Shown one piece after another: positions 52,903 to 62,826 of a stretch of DNA of 64,000 nucleotides. The position numbers and the translations under genes are program-made. The stretch is taken from contig NZ_CP099397.1 in NCBI RefSeq assembly GCF_021495345.1, positions 2,356,001 to 2,420,000 on the forward strand, in the 5' to 3' direction. Every line of letters begins with the position of its first letter. Positions within the stretch are counted from its first letter, which is position 1. This DNA comes from Pseudomonas hydrolytica (GTDB lineage: Bacteria > Pseudomonadota > Gammaproteobacteria > Pseudomonadales > Pseudomonadaceae). The notes under the pieces were generated by a model. The model searched no databases, had not been told where the DNA came from, and worked only from the letters and a program-made list of their open reading frames with translations.

Positions 52903-55605
52903 TTAGGCGCCGAAGTCGTAGTGCAGGGCGTTGTCGCGTTGGCTGATGCGCACGCCGGCGAGCGGTTTGCCCTCGAGCATGCGGGTAAGGAACTCACGAC
53001 TCATGTCCGGCAACAGGCTGTTGGTCAGAATGGCGTCGATCATCCTGCCGCCGCTCTCGATCTCGGTGCAGCGCGAGACGATCAGGTCGATCACGCTGTC
53101 GTCGTACTCGAATGGCACCTTGTGCCCGGCTTCCACGCGCTTCTTGATGCGGTCGAGCTGCAGCCGGGTGATGGCCTTGAGCATGGTGTCGGAGAGCGGG
53201 TAGTAGGGGATGGTCACCAGGCGGCCGAGCAGCGCCGGCGGGAATACCTTGAGCAGCGGTTCGCGCAAGGCCTTGGCGATGGAGTCCGGATCGGGCATCA
53301 GCTCCGGGTCGCTGCACAGACTGGCGATCATGTCGGTGCCGGCGTTGGTGGTGAGCAGAATCAGGGTGTTCTTGAAGTCGATCAGGCGGCCCTCGCCATC
53401 TTCCATCACGCCCTTGTCGAAGACCTGGAAGAAGATCTCGTGCACGTCCGGATGCGCCTTCTCCACCTCATCCAGCAGCACCACGCTGTAGGGCTTGCGC
53501 CTGACGGCCTCGGTCAGCACGCCGCCTTCGCCGTAGCCGACGTAGCCGGGCGGGGCGCCCTTGAGGGTGGAGACGGTGTGCGCCTCCTGGAATTCGCTCA
53601 TGTTGATGGTGATGACGTTCTGCTCGCCGCCGTACATGGCCTCGGCCAGGGCCAGCGCGGTCTCGGTCTTGCCCACGCCGGAGGTGCCGGCGAGGAGGAA
53701 CACGCCGATCGGTTTGCTCGGGTTGTCCAGCCCGGCGCGTGAGGTCTGGATGCGCTTGGCGATCATCGCCAGGGCGTGGTCCTGACCGATGATGCGTTTT
53801 TTCAGGTGCTCGTCGAGACGCAGCACGGTATCGATCTCGTTGCGCGCCATGCGCCCGACCGGAATGCCGGTCCAGTCGGCCACCACCGAGGCCACGGCCT
53901 GATAATCGACCGTGGGCAGGATCAGCGGATTTTCCCCTTGCAGAGCGTTCAGACTGTTCTGCAGTTCGCTGAGACGGGCGCGCAGGGTGTCCAGCTCCTC
54001 CTGGCTCAGGGCAGGGGTGTCGGCGCCACCTTCGCGGCTGGTGCCGTCCACCGGCTCGGCGGCGGCGCGCAGGCTGGCGCGGGTGGCCAGCAGCTCGTCG
54101 ACCAGGGTCTTTTCCTCGGCCCAGCGCGCTTCCAGCTCGCCCAGGCGGGTGCGCTCCTCATCCAGAGCGGCCTGCGTGTCGTCCTGGCGACTGCCGATGG
54201 CAATGCCGATGGCCTGCTCGCGGGCGATGATGGCCAGCTCGGTCTCCAGTGCCTCGATACGCCGGCGGCTGTCGTCCACCTCGGCCGGCACCGCATGCAG
54301 GCTGATGGCGACGCGGGCGCAGGCGGTGTCGAGCAGGCTCACCGACTTATCCGGCAACTGGCGCGCCGGGATGTAGCGGTGCGACAGCTTGACCGCGGCC
54401 TCCAGCGCCTCGTCGAGGATCTGCACCTTGTGGTGCTGCTCCATGATCGAGGCCACGCCGCGCATCATCAGGATCGCCTTGTGCTCGGACGGCTCGTCCA
54501 CCTGCACCACCTGAAAGCGCCGGGTCAGCGCCGGGTCCTTCTCGATGTGCTTCTTGTACTCGGCCCAGGTGGTGGCGGCCACGGTGCGCAGGGTGCCGCG
54601 TGCCAGCGCCGGCTTGAGCAGGTTGGCGGCGTCGCCGGTGCCGGCCGCGCCACCGGCGCCCACCAGGGTATGCGCCTCGTCGATGAACAGGATGATCGGC
54701 TTGGGCGAGCTCTGCACGTCCTCGATCACCTGGCGCAGGCGCTGCTCGAATTCGCCTTTCATGCTCGCGCCGGCCTGCAGCAGGCCGACGTCGAGCGCGC
54801 GCAGTTCGACGTCCTTGAGGCTCGGCGGCACGTCGCCGGCGACGATGCGCAGGGCGAAGCCCTCGACCACCGCGGTCTTGCCGACGCCGGCCTCGCCAGT
54901 GAGGATCGGGTTGTTCTGCCGGCGGCGCATGAGGATGTCCACCAACTGACGAATCTCCTCGTCGCGCCCGACGATGGGGTCGAGCTTGCCGCTGCGCGCC
55001 TGTTCGGTCAGGTCGACGGTGAAGCGCTTGAGCGCCTCCTGCTTGCCCATGGCACTGGGGGCCATGGCGCCGCTGGCTTCGCCCGGCGCCCCGGCGGCGT
55101 TGAAGCCGTCGCTGGCGCCGAGGCCGTTCTCCGGCGAGTTGCCGACGTATTCGTCGAAGCGCTCGATCAGGCTTTCCACCTTGATCTTGTCGAACTCGCG
55201 GGAAATGGCCGACAGCGCATGGCGCAGGCTCGGCGTCTTGAGGATGCCGACGATCAGGTAGGCGGTGCGCACCTGGCTTTCGCCGAACATCAGGCTGCCG
55301 TAGACCCAGCCACGTTCGACCGCCTCCTCGACGTGGGACGACAGGTCGGTGATCGAGGTGGAACCGCGCGGCAGGCGATCCAGCGCCTCGGTGATGTCCT
55401 TGGCCAGTCGCGCCGGGTCGATGTTGAACTGGCGCACCAGCTGGTGCAGGTCGGAATCCTGCAGCTGGAGAATCTGATGCAGCCAGTGCACCAGCTCGAC
55501 ATAGGGATTGCCGCGCAGCTTGCAGAATACCGTGGCGGCTTCGATGGCCTTGTAGGCCAGGCTGTTCAACTTGCCGAACAATGCGGCGCGGCTGATCTCA
55601 CTCAT
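52903..55605 (-). CDS. clpV: T6SS ATPase ClpV (TssH)
   Basis: 900 residues of the Hsp100 type. N-terminal domain, then AAA+ 1 with Walker A TGEAGVGKTAVVEG and ILFIDEAHTLVGAGG, and AAA+ 2 with Walker A GTSGVGKTETALALA and VVLLDEVEKAHPDVHEIFFQ. The C-terminal end lacks ClpP-binding IGF loops. It disassembles contracted TssBC sheaths in the cytoplasm so they can be reused. The start overlaps the tssG end by 8 bases. Confidence 0.95.
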   Translation of the reverse strand: MSEISRAALFGKLNSLAYKAIEAATVFCKLRGNPYVELVHWLHQILQLQDSDLHQLVRQFNIDPARLAKDITEALDRLPRGSTSITDLSSHVEEAVERGWVYGSLMFGESQVRTAYLIVGILKTPSLRHALSAISREFDKIKVESLIERFDEYVGNSPENGLGASDGFNAAGAPGEASGAMAPSAMGKQEALKRFTVDLTEQARSGKLDPIVGRDEEIRQLVDILMRRRQNNPILTGEAGVGKTAVVEGFALRIVAGDVPPSLKDVELRALDVGLLQAGASMKGEFEQRLRQVIEDVQSSPKPIILFIDEAHTLVGAGGAAGTGDAANLLKPALARGTLRTVAATTWAEYKKHIEKDPALTRRFQVVQVDEPSEHKAILMMRGVASIMEQHHKVQILDEALEAAVKLSHRYIPARQLPDKSVSLLDTACARVAISLHAVPAEVDDSRRRIEALETELAIIAREQAIGIAIGSRQDDTQAALDEERTRLGELEARWAEEKTLVDELLATRASLRAAAEPVDGTSREGGADTPALSQEELDTLRARLSELQNSLNALQGENPLILPTVDYQAVASVVADWTGIPVGRMARNEIDTVLRLDEHLKKRIIGQDHALAMIAKRIQTSRAGLDNPSKPIGVFLLAGTSGVGKTETALALAEAMYGGEQNVITINMSEFQEAHTVSTLKGAPPGYVGYGEGGVLTEAVRRKPYSVVLLDEVEKAHPDVHEIFFQVFDKGVMEDGEGRLIDFKNTLILLTTNAGTDMIASLCSDPELMPDPDSIAKALREPLLKVFPPALLGRLVTIPYYPLSDTMLKAITRLQLDRIKKRVEAGHKVPFEYDDSVIDLIVSRCTEIESGGRMIDAILTNSLLPDMSREFLTRMLEGKPLAGVRISQRDNALHYDFGA

Positions 55606-56635
55606 GTTCGCAGCTCCTTGATTCGGTGGGTTGCCGGCTGGCGTAGTCGCGCACCAGCAGCAGGTCGTCGGGGTCCTGTAGCGGTGTGCCGAGCCAGGTG
55701 TTGAAACCGAGCTGGGTGCGGCCGTCGAGATCGATGCGCGGCGTCTCCTGGCAATGCAGCACCAGGTTCACCTCCCAATCCAGTTCGTCGCCCTGATGTT
55801 CGGCGACCCAGGCCGCCAGCTCGGCGAAGTTCTCCTGCCCCGGCAGCAGGCGCTGGTATTGCTCGAGGCTCAGCGGGCCGAGGCGGATACGGAACTTGTG
55901 TTGGCGATCCCACACGTGGGTGCCCAGGCACAGGTCGCTGCCCAGCGTGCAGGCGGCCGCGCCGACCTGGCTGTAATGCGGCAGCTGCAGCCATTGGCCG
56001 ACGTATTCCTCGATGCTCACCGGCACCTCGAAATAGTGTTCGAGAATGGCGCGCAGGCCGTCCGGGTAGCGGGTCTGCGCGGCCAGGTGGCCGCTGTAGT
56101 GCAGGCTCGCCGAGTCGGCCAGCGGGCCCTGGCCGAGCAGGCTGGTCATGCCGCGACCGGACAGCGCCGCCAGGCGCATCGACCAGTAGTCGTCATCCGG
56201 CCGGTCATGGCTGACGGTCGGGCGGGATTCGGCCCAGGCGCGGTAGAACAGGGTGAGCAGGCGATGATGAAAGACGTCGAGGAAGCGCTTGAAGGTAGGG
56301 TCGCCGGCGTTGCGCTGGCGCTCGCGGGCGTATTCGGTCAGATGCAGGGGCAGCGGGCCGTTGGGGCCGGTCAGACCGAAGAAGAACTGTTCGATGCGCG
56401 GCACCTGGCCCGGTTGCACGCTGGCCAGGGTCGAGGGGGCAAAACCGCACTCGGGTTGCTGGCCGAGGCGCAGCGGATCGTCGGCCAGGCGCACCGAATG
56501 GCCGAGGCGCGGCCGGTCGGCCGCCTCGCACTCGATACGCCGCAGTGCCTGGAAGAAATCGTAGCTCCAGGGTGCATCGACCATCGCAGCGGCGCTGCCT
56601 AGAGGTTCGGGCGGCGACCCGGCTGTGCCTGCCAT
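55598..56635 (-). CDS. tssG: T6SS baseplate protein TssG
   Basis: 345 residues from the ATG at 56635 ([15 protein letters not shown]), which overlaps the end of tssF by 37 bases. The family core starts APWSYDFFQALRRIECEA and includes TEYARERQRNAGDPTFKRFLDVFHHRLLTLFYRAWA (in parts) and VPVSIEEYVGQWLQL. TssG with TssF, TssE and TssK forms the baseplate wedge. The open frame extends upstream to 57145 but that part is out-of-frame tssF. Confidence 0.9.
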   Translation of the reverse strand: MAGTAGSPPEPLGSAAAMVDAPWSYDFFQALRRIECEAADRPRLGHSVRLADDPLRLGQQPECGFAPSTLASVQPGQVPRIEQFFFGLTGPNGPLPLHLTEYARERQRNAGDPTFKRFLDVFHHRLLTLFYRAWAESRPTVSHDRPDDDYWSMRLAALSGRGMTSLLGQGPLADSASLHYSGHLAAQTRYPDGLRAILEHYFEVPVSIEEYVGQWLQLPHYSQVGAAACTLGSDLCLGTHVWDRQHKFRIRLGPLSLEQYQRLLPGQENFAELAAWVAEHQGDELDWEVNLVLHCQETPRIDLDGRTQLGFNTWLGTPLQDPDDLLLVRDYASRQPTESRSCEHE

Positions 56636-58458
56636 CGCATGATCTCTCCACGTTCGGTGGTGCGCAGCACCGTTTCGGTAAAGCTGTTGATCGACACATA
56701 GCGCGCGAGAAAGCGCTCGAACACCGCGCCAAGCAGGTACACGCCGGTACCGCGGAAGGCGTTCTCGTCGAACTCCAGGTTGATCTCCAGGCCGCGACCG
56801 AAGACGATCGGCCCCGGCATCGGCAGACGCCGCGTGCAGGGGGCGCTGCGCACTTCGCGCAGACCCTCGATCTGCAGCTGCAACGCCGAATCGGACGGAT
56901 CGCCGTACAGGCGCAGCAACTCGCGCAGGGCCGCGGCGCCCTGGCCGCGTTCGCTGAGCGACAGGTAGTTGAGCGACAGCTGGCTGATCAGGCGCCAGGC
57001 GCTGGCATCGTGGGCGCGGCTGGCACGCGGGCGGCTGGGTCCGGCCAGGCAGCGCACGGCCTGCACCGGGGCGCTGTCCTCCAGGGTGAAATCGCTCTTG
57101 CCGGTGCCCACCGGCATCAGCAGCGGCAGGTCGCGATTGGTGCACAGGGCGCCAATGCCCAGCTGGCGCAGGTCATGTCTATACGGCGCCTGGTTGACGT
57201 CCACCAGCGAAACGAAGGTTTCGCTGCCCACGTAGGTGGAACGCGGCCCGCGCCGCCGGGCCTGGCTGGACAATCGGCGTGCCTCGCGGCGCACCACGTA
57301 ATAGGCCTGCTCGCGGCCATAGCGGGCCGGGTCGCGGATGGCATAGAACGGCTGGAAGGGTTGCTCGGGTCCGCTGCCGTGGCCGCTGACCTGGGTCAGC
57401 GAGTGCACCTCGAAGTCCAGCGGGCGGGTGCGGTCGGCGATGACCTGATATTCATGCACGCGGTCGCTCAAGTGGATGCGGTCGGCGCGACGGGGAAACA
57501 GGTTGATCGCCGGGGTGCAGAAGGGCACGAACTGCGCGGCCGATACCGAGCCTTCCAGGCTGGTATCGAGGCGGTTGAACAGTACCACCAGTTCCAGCTC
57601 CTGGGTCGCGCAACGAGCCACCCCGCGCAGCAGACCGCTGAACTCGACGAACAGGAAGCGGTTGGGCAGGGCGAAGTACTCCTGCAGCAGGCGGTAGCCC
57701 TGGAAGGCGCGCGGCACAACGGGCAGCACCGCATCCTTGTCGTCGAAGCCGCGCGCCTGGATGCAGCTCAGCGGCAGGCGCTCGGCCCATTCGCCGTCGA
57801 CGCTCTTGATGAACAGGGCGCAGGCATTGCCCAGCAGTTGCTCATACAGGCGAAACGGCTGCTCGTCCGCCCCGGCGAGAAACAGTGACAGGCTGTCCAG
57901 CGCCAGGGCCTTGAAGGGCATGCCGGCGCCACATTTGAGACGAATGCGCAGACCGGCCTTGGCCCTGGGTTCTGCCGCGGCCAGGCGGCCCAGGGCGGTG
58001 GCCGGGTTGCCGAAGTACTCGGCGCGGCTGACTTCCAGCGGCCACAGCGTCACGTCATGGCTGGTGCGGTATTCGCAGGCGGTCTGTTCCTCGTGCCCCA
58101 GCTGGCCTCGCAGCGCTGCGCCGCGCTCGATCCGGAAGCCACTGGCCAGCGAGCCTTCGTCCGGGTCGGCGCACAGCTGCACCACGGTCATCGACGGTGT
58201 CGGCGCCAGGTAGTGGGGGTAGGCGATTTCCAGCAGGTTATGGGTGAAGGTGGGGTATTCGGCGTCCAGTTTCAGATGGACACGGGCGGTGAGGTAGGCG
58301 AAACCCTCCAGCAGTCTTTCGACATAGGGGTCGGCGCAATCGATGCCGGACAGCGTCAGGCGACTGGCGATCTTGGGGAACTCGGCGGCGAACTCCGCCG
58401 CGCTTTCGCGGATGTGCTGCAGCTCCTGGTTGTAATAGTCGAGCAGGCGCGGGTTCAT
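56599..58458 (-). CDS. tssF: T6SS baseplate protein TssF
   Basis: 619 residues from the ATG at 58458. Family start [33 protein letters not shown] and [21 protein letters not shown] are present, with [31 protein letters not shown] later. It is the main scaffold of the baseplate wedge together with TssG. The start overlaps the tssE stop by four bases (ATGA). Confidence 0.93.
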   Translation of the reverse strand: MNPRLLDYYNQELQHIRESAAEFAAEFPKIASRLTLSGIDCADPYVERLLEGFAYLTARVHLKLDAEYPTFTHNLLEIAYPHYLAPTPSMTVVQLCADPDEGSLASGFRIERGAALRGQLGHEEQTACEYRTSHDVTLWPLEVSRAEYFGNPATALGRLAAAEPRAKAGLRIRLKCGAGMPFKALALDSLSLFLAGADEQPFRLYEQLLGNACALFIKSVDGEWAERLPLSCIQARGFDDKDAVLPVVPRAFQGYRLLQEYFALPNRFLFVEFSGLLRGVARCATQELELVVLFNRLDTSLEGSVSAAQFVPFCTPAINLFPRRADRIHLSDRVHEYQVIADRTRPLDFEVHSLTQVSGHGSGPEQPFQPFYAIRDPARYGREQAYYVVRREARRLSSQARRRGPRSTYVGSETFVSLVDVNQAPYRHDLRQLGIGALCTNRDLPLLMPVGTGKSDFTLEDSAPVQAVRCLAGPSRPRASRAHDASAWRLISQLSLNYLSLSERGQGAAALRELLRLYGDPSDSALQLQIEGLREVRSAPCTRRLPMPGPIVFGRGLEINLEFDENAFRGTGVYLLGAVFERFLARYVSINSFTETVLRTTERGEIMRWQAQPGRRPNL

Positions 58459-58967
58459 GAGCGCCTCCTGCCATCGACCGGGGCGACCTTGATGTGCCCG
58501 GTTTCCAGGTCGAGATCGGTGGACAGCAGCAGGCGCAGCGGCACCGGCTCGGCCCACAGGTCAGCCTCGATCTCGAAGCTCAGGGCGTTGTGGTTCATCT
58601 CGTCGCTCTGCAGTTGCGCACGCACCCGCAGCGAGCCCTTGAGCAGACGCGGCTCATAGGTCTCGATGATTTCCGTCAGCACGCTCTCGACCAGCTGCAC
58701 GTCGATGCTCGAAGCGGTGTGGCCGGACAGCGGTGGCAGACCGAAATTGATCACCGAGCTGCCGGCCGGCATCTGCGCGGCGCTCTCGCTGTCGAGCAGG
58801 GCCGTGGTATTGAGCAGCCAGGCCAGGTCGCGCAGCACCGAAGCCTTGAGCTGGTTCTGGTTCATCACCCGGCGTTCGGCGCTTTCCTTCGGGTTGTGGG
58901 GATCGTCGTCGGTGAGACGATCGAGCAGCGAAGGTTGCAAGCGCTCCTGCAGGGTCAGCTCGGCCAT
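58455..58967 (-). CDS. tssE: T6SS baseplate protein TssE
   Basis: 170 residues, related to phage gp25. Features: [18 protein letters not shown] at the start, [29 protein letters not shown], and [18 protein letters not shown] near the end. It starts sheath assembly at the baseplate. It starts 2 bases after the tagJ stop and overlaps tssF by ATGA, so the baseplate genes are coupled. Confidence 0.92.
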   Translation of the reverse strand: MAELTLQERLQPSLLDRLTDDDPHNPKESAERRVMNQNQLKASVLRDLAWLLNTTALLDSESAAQMPAGSSVINFGLPPLSGHTASSIDVQLVESVLTEIIETYEPRLLKGSLRVRAQLQSDEMNHNALSFEIEADLWAEPVPLRLLLSTDLDLETGHIKVAPVDGRRRS

Positions 58968-58969
58968 CG

Positions 58970-59770
58970 TCAGGCTGCTCCTGCGCCGAGGGTGAGGCTG
59001 CGCAGCTCGAACAACGCGGTATCGCCCAGGTCGGTGGCGAACAGCCGCTGGCCGATGGGCAGGCCGTTGTCGAGCCAGTCCAGCTTGCGTGCCAGGCGCG
59101 CCGCGTCATCGCCGAGTTGGACCGTGTCGGGATAACGGCTGGGAATCAGCGCCACGGTGCTGCCGCCGTTGCGCAGGGTCAGCTCGGCGGGCATCCACAC
59201 CAGGTCGCGCAGATCGCTGGGCGCCTCGCACGTCAGGCTGGCGATGTTCTCCATCGGCAGCCAGACGTAGCGGCCATTGACGATCAGCTCCAGCACCGGG
59301 CCGAGTCGCGGGTCGGCATCGGCGCACCAGGCGAAGGCTTCGCCATTGAGTTCCCCAGGTACCGCCGGTGCGGCTTCGAAGGCCTGATCGCGCAGCGCCT
59401 GTGCTGCCTCGGCATGGCCCCGCGCATCCACTTGCAGCGCCTGGATCAGGGGCGCCAGCCAGGGCGCGGGTTCGCCCAGCAGCACCGGTGTCAGACGTCC
59501 GGCGAATACTTCGGCACGTAGCGCCTCGCATTCCAGCGCCGAGCGGTAGGTCTGCACCATGGCCAGGGTGGAGGCGTCCAGCTCGCCTGCCACCTTCAAC
59601 TGGTTCTGCGCGCGGCTCCATTGCCCGAGCACCGCCAGCAGCTGGAACAGGAACACGCGCAACGACGCATTGGACGGCTGCGCCCGCACCTGATCCTGCA
59701 GCGCGTTGAGCGCCTCATCGAGCTTGCCGGCACGTAGCAGTTCATCGGCGTTCATCACTGCATCCTTCAT
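58970..59770 (-). CDS. tagJ: T6SS accessory protein TagJ (ImpE family)
   Basis: 266 residues of the ImpE family: [47 protein letters not shown] forms a TPR-like N-terminal part, with [28 protein letters not shown] towards the C-terminal end. In P. aeruginosa TagJ1 binds TssB and supports ClpV recruitment. It is a marker of H1-type T6SS. The start is taken as the first Met (59770); MNADELL at 59755 is an alternative and might be better placed. It lies after the Tae4 immunity gene. Confidence 0.88.
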   Translation of the reverse strand: MKDAVMNADELLRAGKLDEALNALQDQVRAQPSNASLRVFLFQLLAVLGQWSRAQNQLKVAGELDASTLAMVQTYRSALECEALRAEVFAGRLTPVLLGEPAPWLAPLIQALQVDARGHAEAAQALRDQAFEAAPAVPGELNGEAFAWCADADPRLGPVLELIVNGRYVWLPMENIASLTCEAPSDLRDLVWMPAELTLRNGGSTVALIPSRYPDTVQLGDDAARLARKLDWLDNGLPIGQRLFATDLGDTALFELRSLTLGAGAA

Positions 59771-59801
59771 TCATGCACCGCGCGGGTGCGGGTAGGTCTT
59801 G

Positions 59802-60248
59802 TCAGGAACCCTGAGCCGCGGCCTCGAACAGGCCGATGAAGACTTTCTCGTCCCACTGAAAGGGCGGGCAGGCGGCAACCCGGCTGACCACCGTGGAAGC
59901 CTCCAGCCCCTGTTCGGTCGTCCTGATCGCCTGCAAGGTGGTGTCACAGTCGCGGCTGGGCGGCTCATCCGGCTCGCTGCTTTCCACCAGCAGCACCTGG
60001 GTGCTGCCCACCTGCTGCGTGCGCAACCTGCCCTGCGGGTCGCGGTGGAACTGGCAGGGCCACTTGAGCAGCAGGTCTAGTTCGCCGTCTTCGCCGATCA
60101 GTCGGCACTGCCCGGCGTGGTCCTGCAGCTGCAGCCTCTGCTCGCTGAACAGGGCCTGGGTGGCGCTGTCGGCAGCCGACTGGGCGCAGGCAGCCAGGCT
60201 CAGGCACATCAGGCCGGCAAGGCTTGCCGAAAGTGGCGTCGCTTTCAT
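59802..60248 (-). CDS. Lipoprotein, probable Tae4 immunity protein
   Basis: 148 residues with a lipoprotein signal peptide: SLAGLMCLSLAAC, lipobox LAAC giving Cys21. The rest is a small beta-rich protein with CRLIGEDGELDLLLKWPCQF and CPPFQWDEKVFIGLFEAA. It overlaps the tae4 stop by ATGA, the position of the immunity gene. Tae4 works on peptidoglycan, so a periplasmic, lipid-anchored inhibitor fits. It is longer than known Tai4 proteins (about 110 residues), and the assignment is from position and signal. Confidence 0.7.
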   Translation of the reverse strand: MKATPLSASLAGLMCLSLAACAQSAADSATQALFSEQRLQLQDHAGQCRLIGEDGELDLLLKWPCQFHRDPQGRLRTQQVGSTQVLLVESSEPDEPPSRDCDTTLQAIRTTEQGLEASTVVSRVAACPPFQWDEKVFIGLFEAAAQGS

Positions 60249-60676
60249 GTCAGCTCCCAGAACCAGACCTGGGCGGCGTGGTTGGCCGGGTCGTCGTAGG
60301 TCTTGGTACGGCCGCGGTTCCACAGGTCGATGTGATCGCCCGTGGCCGTGGTTTCGCCGCTGCGGGTGAAGCAGTCCTTGAAGAAGATGATGCCGGTCTT
60401 CTCGTTGACCTGACGCTTGGCCAGCGCCCCGTCGGTGAAGACGGTCGGCCGGCCGAGATGATGACGCCACAGCCAGTTGGCGAGGGACTCCGCCCCGCGC
60501 GCATGGCCGTGACTGCAACGCGGCTCGGAATAGGTCTGGCGATCCACGCGGATGCTCCGCTCCGCGTTGAGGGTGATGCTCAGGCGGATCGCACATTGAT
60601 TTTCCCATCCCCCGTCGCAGGGATGACTCTCCGTGGGATAGCTGCTCCACAAGTTGATGAAAGCAGGGCGGGCCAT
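60245..60676 (-). CDS. tae4: T6SS amidase effector Tae4
   Basis: 143 residues, a compact DL-endopeptidase/amidase. The catalytic Cys is in ENQCAIRLS (Cys28) and the His in TATGDHIDLWN (His115); CSHGHARGAESLANWLW and EKTGIIFFKDCF are the remaining family motifs. Tae4 cuts D-Glu-mDAP bonds in the stem peptides of rival cells. No signal peptide is present, so it is exported through the T6SS, probably inside Hcp rings. It follows hcp after a hairpin and precedes a lipoprotein. The AAAGGAGT ribosome-binding site is 7 bases upstream. Confidence 0.9.
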   Translation of the reverse strand: MARPAFINLWSSYPTESHPCDGGWENQCAIRLSITLNAERSIRVDRQTYSEPRCSHGHARGAESLANWLWRHHLGRPTVFTDGALAKRQVNEKTGIIFFKDCFTRSGETTATGDHIDLWNRGRTKTYDDPANHAAQVWFWELT

Positions 60677-60716
60677 TGTCGAAACTCCTTTCGCGCATGA
60701 CCGGGTTTGAAATTAC

Positions 60717-60744
60717 CCACCCCGAGTTCCTGCTCGGGGTGGGC
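60717..60744 (-). terminator. Hairpin between hcp and tae4
   Basis: Perfect 11-bp stem CCCACCCCGAG / CTCGGGGTGGG with a 6-nt loop, 6 bases after the hcp stop, followed on the minus strand by TAATTTC. The T-run is weak, so it may act as an attenuator or mRNA stabiliser that leaves hcp made in excess over downstream genes. Confidence 0.75.
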
Positions 60745-60749
60745 TGCGT

Positions 60750-61241
60750 TCATACCTTGACGTTCTCGCGGATGTTCCAGCCGTACTTGACCGGGCCTCC
60801 ATCCTTGGCACCATCGGCTTTCTGCGGCTGGTAGTCGACCAGCACCTGGGCGAAGTTGAGCGAGACGTTCTCGGTCAGGCGATCCTCGCCGCCGCTGCCG
60901 CCGGTGCTGACGGAGGACACCAGGACTTCCTTGAGGGTGATGATCAGGTACTCCACCGGTGATTCGCCACCGGCCTTGCGCACCGTCAGCTTGGCTTCCG
61001 GGAAGTGCTTGCCGTTGGAACACGCCATCATCAGGTTGGGTGAGGACTTGTCGATCCACTTGGTGATCGAGATGTCCTGAATGCTGACCTTGCCGGCACC
61101 GCCACCACCGCCCTGGTGCATGTTGCCGCTCTGCGACATGCCCCAGCTCCATGCCAGTACGTCGATTTCCTTTCCGTGGGTCTTGTCGGCGGATTCGCCT
61201 TCGAGATCGCCGATCTTGATGAACATATCAACAGCCATCAT
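60750..61241 (-). CDS. hcp: T6SS tube protein Hcp
   Basis: 163 residues, the normal Hcp1 length: MAVDMFIKIGDLEGESADKTHGKEIDVLAWSWG (in parts), GKVSIQDISITKWIDKSSPNLM, and SLNFAQVLVDYQPQKADGA. Hexameric rings form the inner tube and bind small effectors in the lumen, such as the Tae4 coded next. The start is MMAVD at 61241, or one codon later. Preceded by tssC at 73 bases and followed by a hairpin. Confidence 0.95.
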   Translation of the reverse strand: MMAVDMFIKIGDLEGESADKTHGKEIDVLAWSWGMSQSGNMHQGGGGGAGKVSIQDISITKWIDKSSPNLMMACSNGKHFPEAKLTVRKAGGESPVEYLIITLKEVLVSSVSTGGSGGEDRLTENVSLNFAQVLVDYQPQKADGAKDGGPVKYGWNIRENVKV

Positions 61242-61314
61242 GCCTCCTTGGTGGCTAGCGCCACACTATGCAGAACGATGCCCTCCCAGGCGGCGGGCAC
61301 CCGTGTTGGATGAA

Positions 61315-62811
61315 TCAAGCGCCCTTGGCCGAGGGCAGTTTCGACACCAGGCGCAACGACACGGTGAGCCCTTCCAGCTGGTAATGCGGCCGCAGGAAGA
61401 ACTTCGAGCTGTAGTACCCGGGGTTGCCTTCGATTTCCTCGACCACGACCTCGGCCGCCGCCAGCGGGTGTTGCGCCTTGGTGGTCTCGGTGGAGTGGGC
61501 GGGATCGCCATCGACGTAGTTGAGGATCCAGTCCTGCAGCCAGCGCTGCATGTCGTCCTTCTCCTTGAACGAGCCGATCTTGTCGCGAACGATGCATTTC
61601 AGGTAATGCGCGAAGCGGCAGGTGGCGAACAGGTAGGGCAGGCGCGCGGCGAGGTTGGCGTTGGCGGTCGCGTCGGGATCGTCGTACTCGGCCGGCTTCT
61701 GCAACGACTGCGCACCGATGAACGCGGCCAGGTCGGTGTTCTTCTTGTGCAGCAGGGGCATGAAGCCATTCTTCGCCAGCTCGGCCTCGCGGCGGTCGGA
61801 AATGGCGATCTCGGTGGGGCACTTCATGTCCACGCCACCGTCGTCGGTGGGGAAGGTGTGGGCGGGCAGGTTGGTCACCTCGCCGCCGGACTCCACGCCG
61901 CGGATGCGCGAGCACCAGCCGTAGAGCTTGAACGAGCGGTTGATGTTCACCGCCATGGCGTAGGCCGAGTTGGCCCAGGTGTACTTGCTGCTGTCGGCGC
62001 CGCTGGTGTCCTCCTCGAAGGCAAAGGCATCGACCGGATCGGTCTTGGCCCCGTAAGGCAGGCGGGCGAGGAAGCGCGGCATGGTCAGGCCGATGTAGCG
62101 GGCATCCTCGGACTCGCGCAGCGAGCGCCAGGCGGCGTATTCGGGGGTGGTGAAGATCTTGGTCAGGTCACGCGGGTTGGACAGCTCCTGCCAGGAGCCC
62201 ATGCCCATGACCGTGGGCGATGCCGCCGAAATGAACGGCGCGTGCATGGCCGCGCAGACCTTGGACAGTTCGGTGAGCAGTTCCACGTCCGGCGGCGACT
62301 GGTCGAAGTAGTAATCGCCGACCAGACAGCCGTAGGGTTCGCCGCCGAACTGGCCGTATTCCTCTTCGTACATCTTCTTGAAGATCGGGCTCTGGTCCCA
62401 GGCGGTGCCCTTGAACTTCTTCAGGGTCTTGTGCAGCTCGCCCTTGGAGATGCTCATCACGCGGATCTTCAGCTGCTCGTCGGTCTCGGTGTTGTTGACC
62501 AGGTAGCTCAGCCCGCGCCAGGCGCTCTCCAGTTGCTGGAAGTCCTGATGGTGCATGATCAGGTTGATCTGCTCGGTGAGCTTGGCGTCGATGGCCGCGA
62601 TGATCGACTCGATGGACTTGATCGCATCGTTGGAGATCAGGTCGGTCTTTGCCAGCGCATGTTCGGCCAGGGTGCGCACTGCGGTTTCCACCGCCTCGCG
62701 GGCGCGCTCGGTCTTGGGTTTGAATTCCTGCAGGAGGAGGGCGGCGAAGTCGCCGCCTTCTGCGGTAGCAGTCCCGGCCTGGGCCTGCTGTTCGGTCATC
62801 GTCTCGGCCAT
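61315..62811 (-). CDS. tssC: T6SS large sheath protein TssC (VipB)
   Basis: 498 residues: MTEQQAQAGTATAEGGDFAALLLQEF, LTEQINLIMHHQDFQQLESAWRGL and YLVNNTE are conserved, also PYGCLVGDYYFDQSPPDVELLTEL and LKCIVRDKIGSFKEKDDMQRWLQ. With TssB it forms the contractile sheath. The start is 16 bases after tssB. Confidence 0.95.
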   Translation of the reverse strand: MAETMTEQQAQAGTATAEGGDFAALLLQEFKPKTERAREAVETAVRTLAEHALAKTDLISNDAIKSIESIIAAIDAKLTEQINLIMHHQDFQQLESAWRGLSYLVNNTETDEQLKIRVMSISKGELHKTLKKFKGTAWDQSPIFKKMYEEEYGQFGGEPYGCLVGDYYFDQSPPDVELLTELSKVCAAMHAPFISAASPTVMGMGSWQELSNPRDLTKIFTTPEYAAWRSLRESEDARYIGLTMPRFLARLPYGAKTDPVDAFAFEEDTSGADSSKYTWANSAYAMAVNINRSFKLYGWCSRIRGVESGGEVTNLPAHTFPTDDGGVDMKCPTEIAISDRREAELAKNGFMPLLHKKNTDLAAFIGAQSLQKPAEYDDPDATANANLAARLPYLFATCRFAHYLKCIVRDKIGSFKEKDDMQRWLQDWILNYVDGDPAHSTETTKAQHPLAAAEVVVEEIEGNPGYYSSKFFLRPHYQLEGLTVSLRLVSKLPSAKGA

Positions 62812-62826
62812 GGTCTGCGTCCTCTA

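Noticed and set aside
51262..53742. 826-codon plus-strand frame opposite vgrG and clpV
   Set aside because: Spans two convincing genes antisense and has no domain; an effect of base composition.
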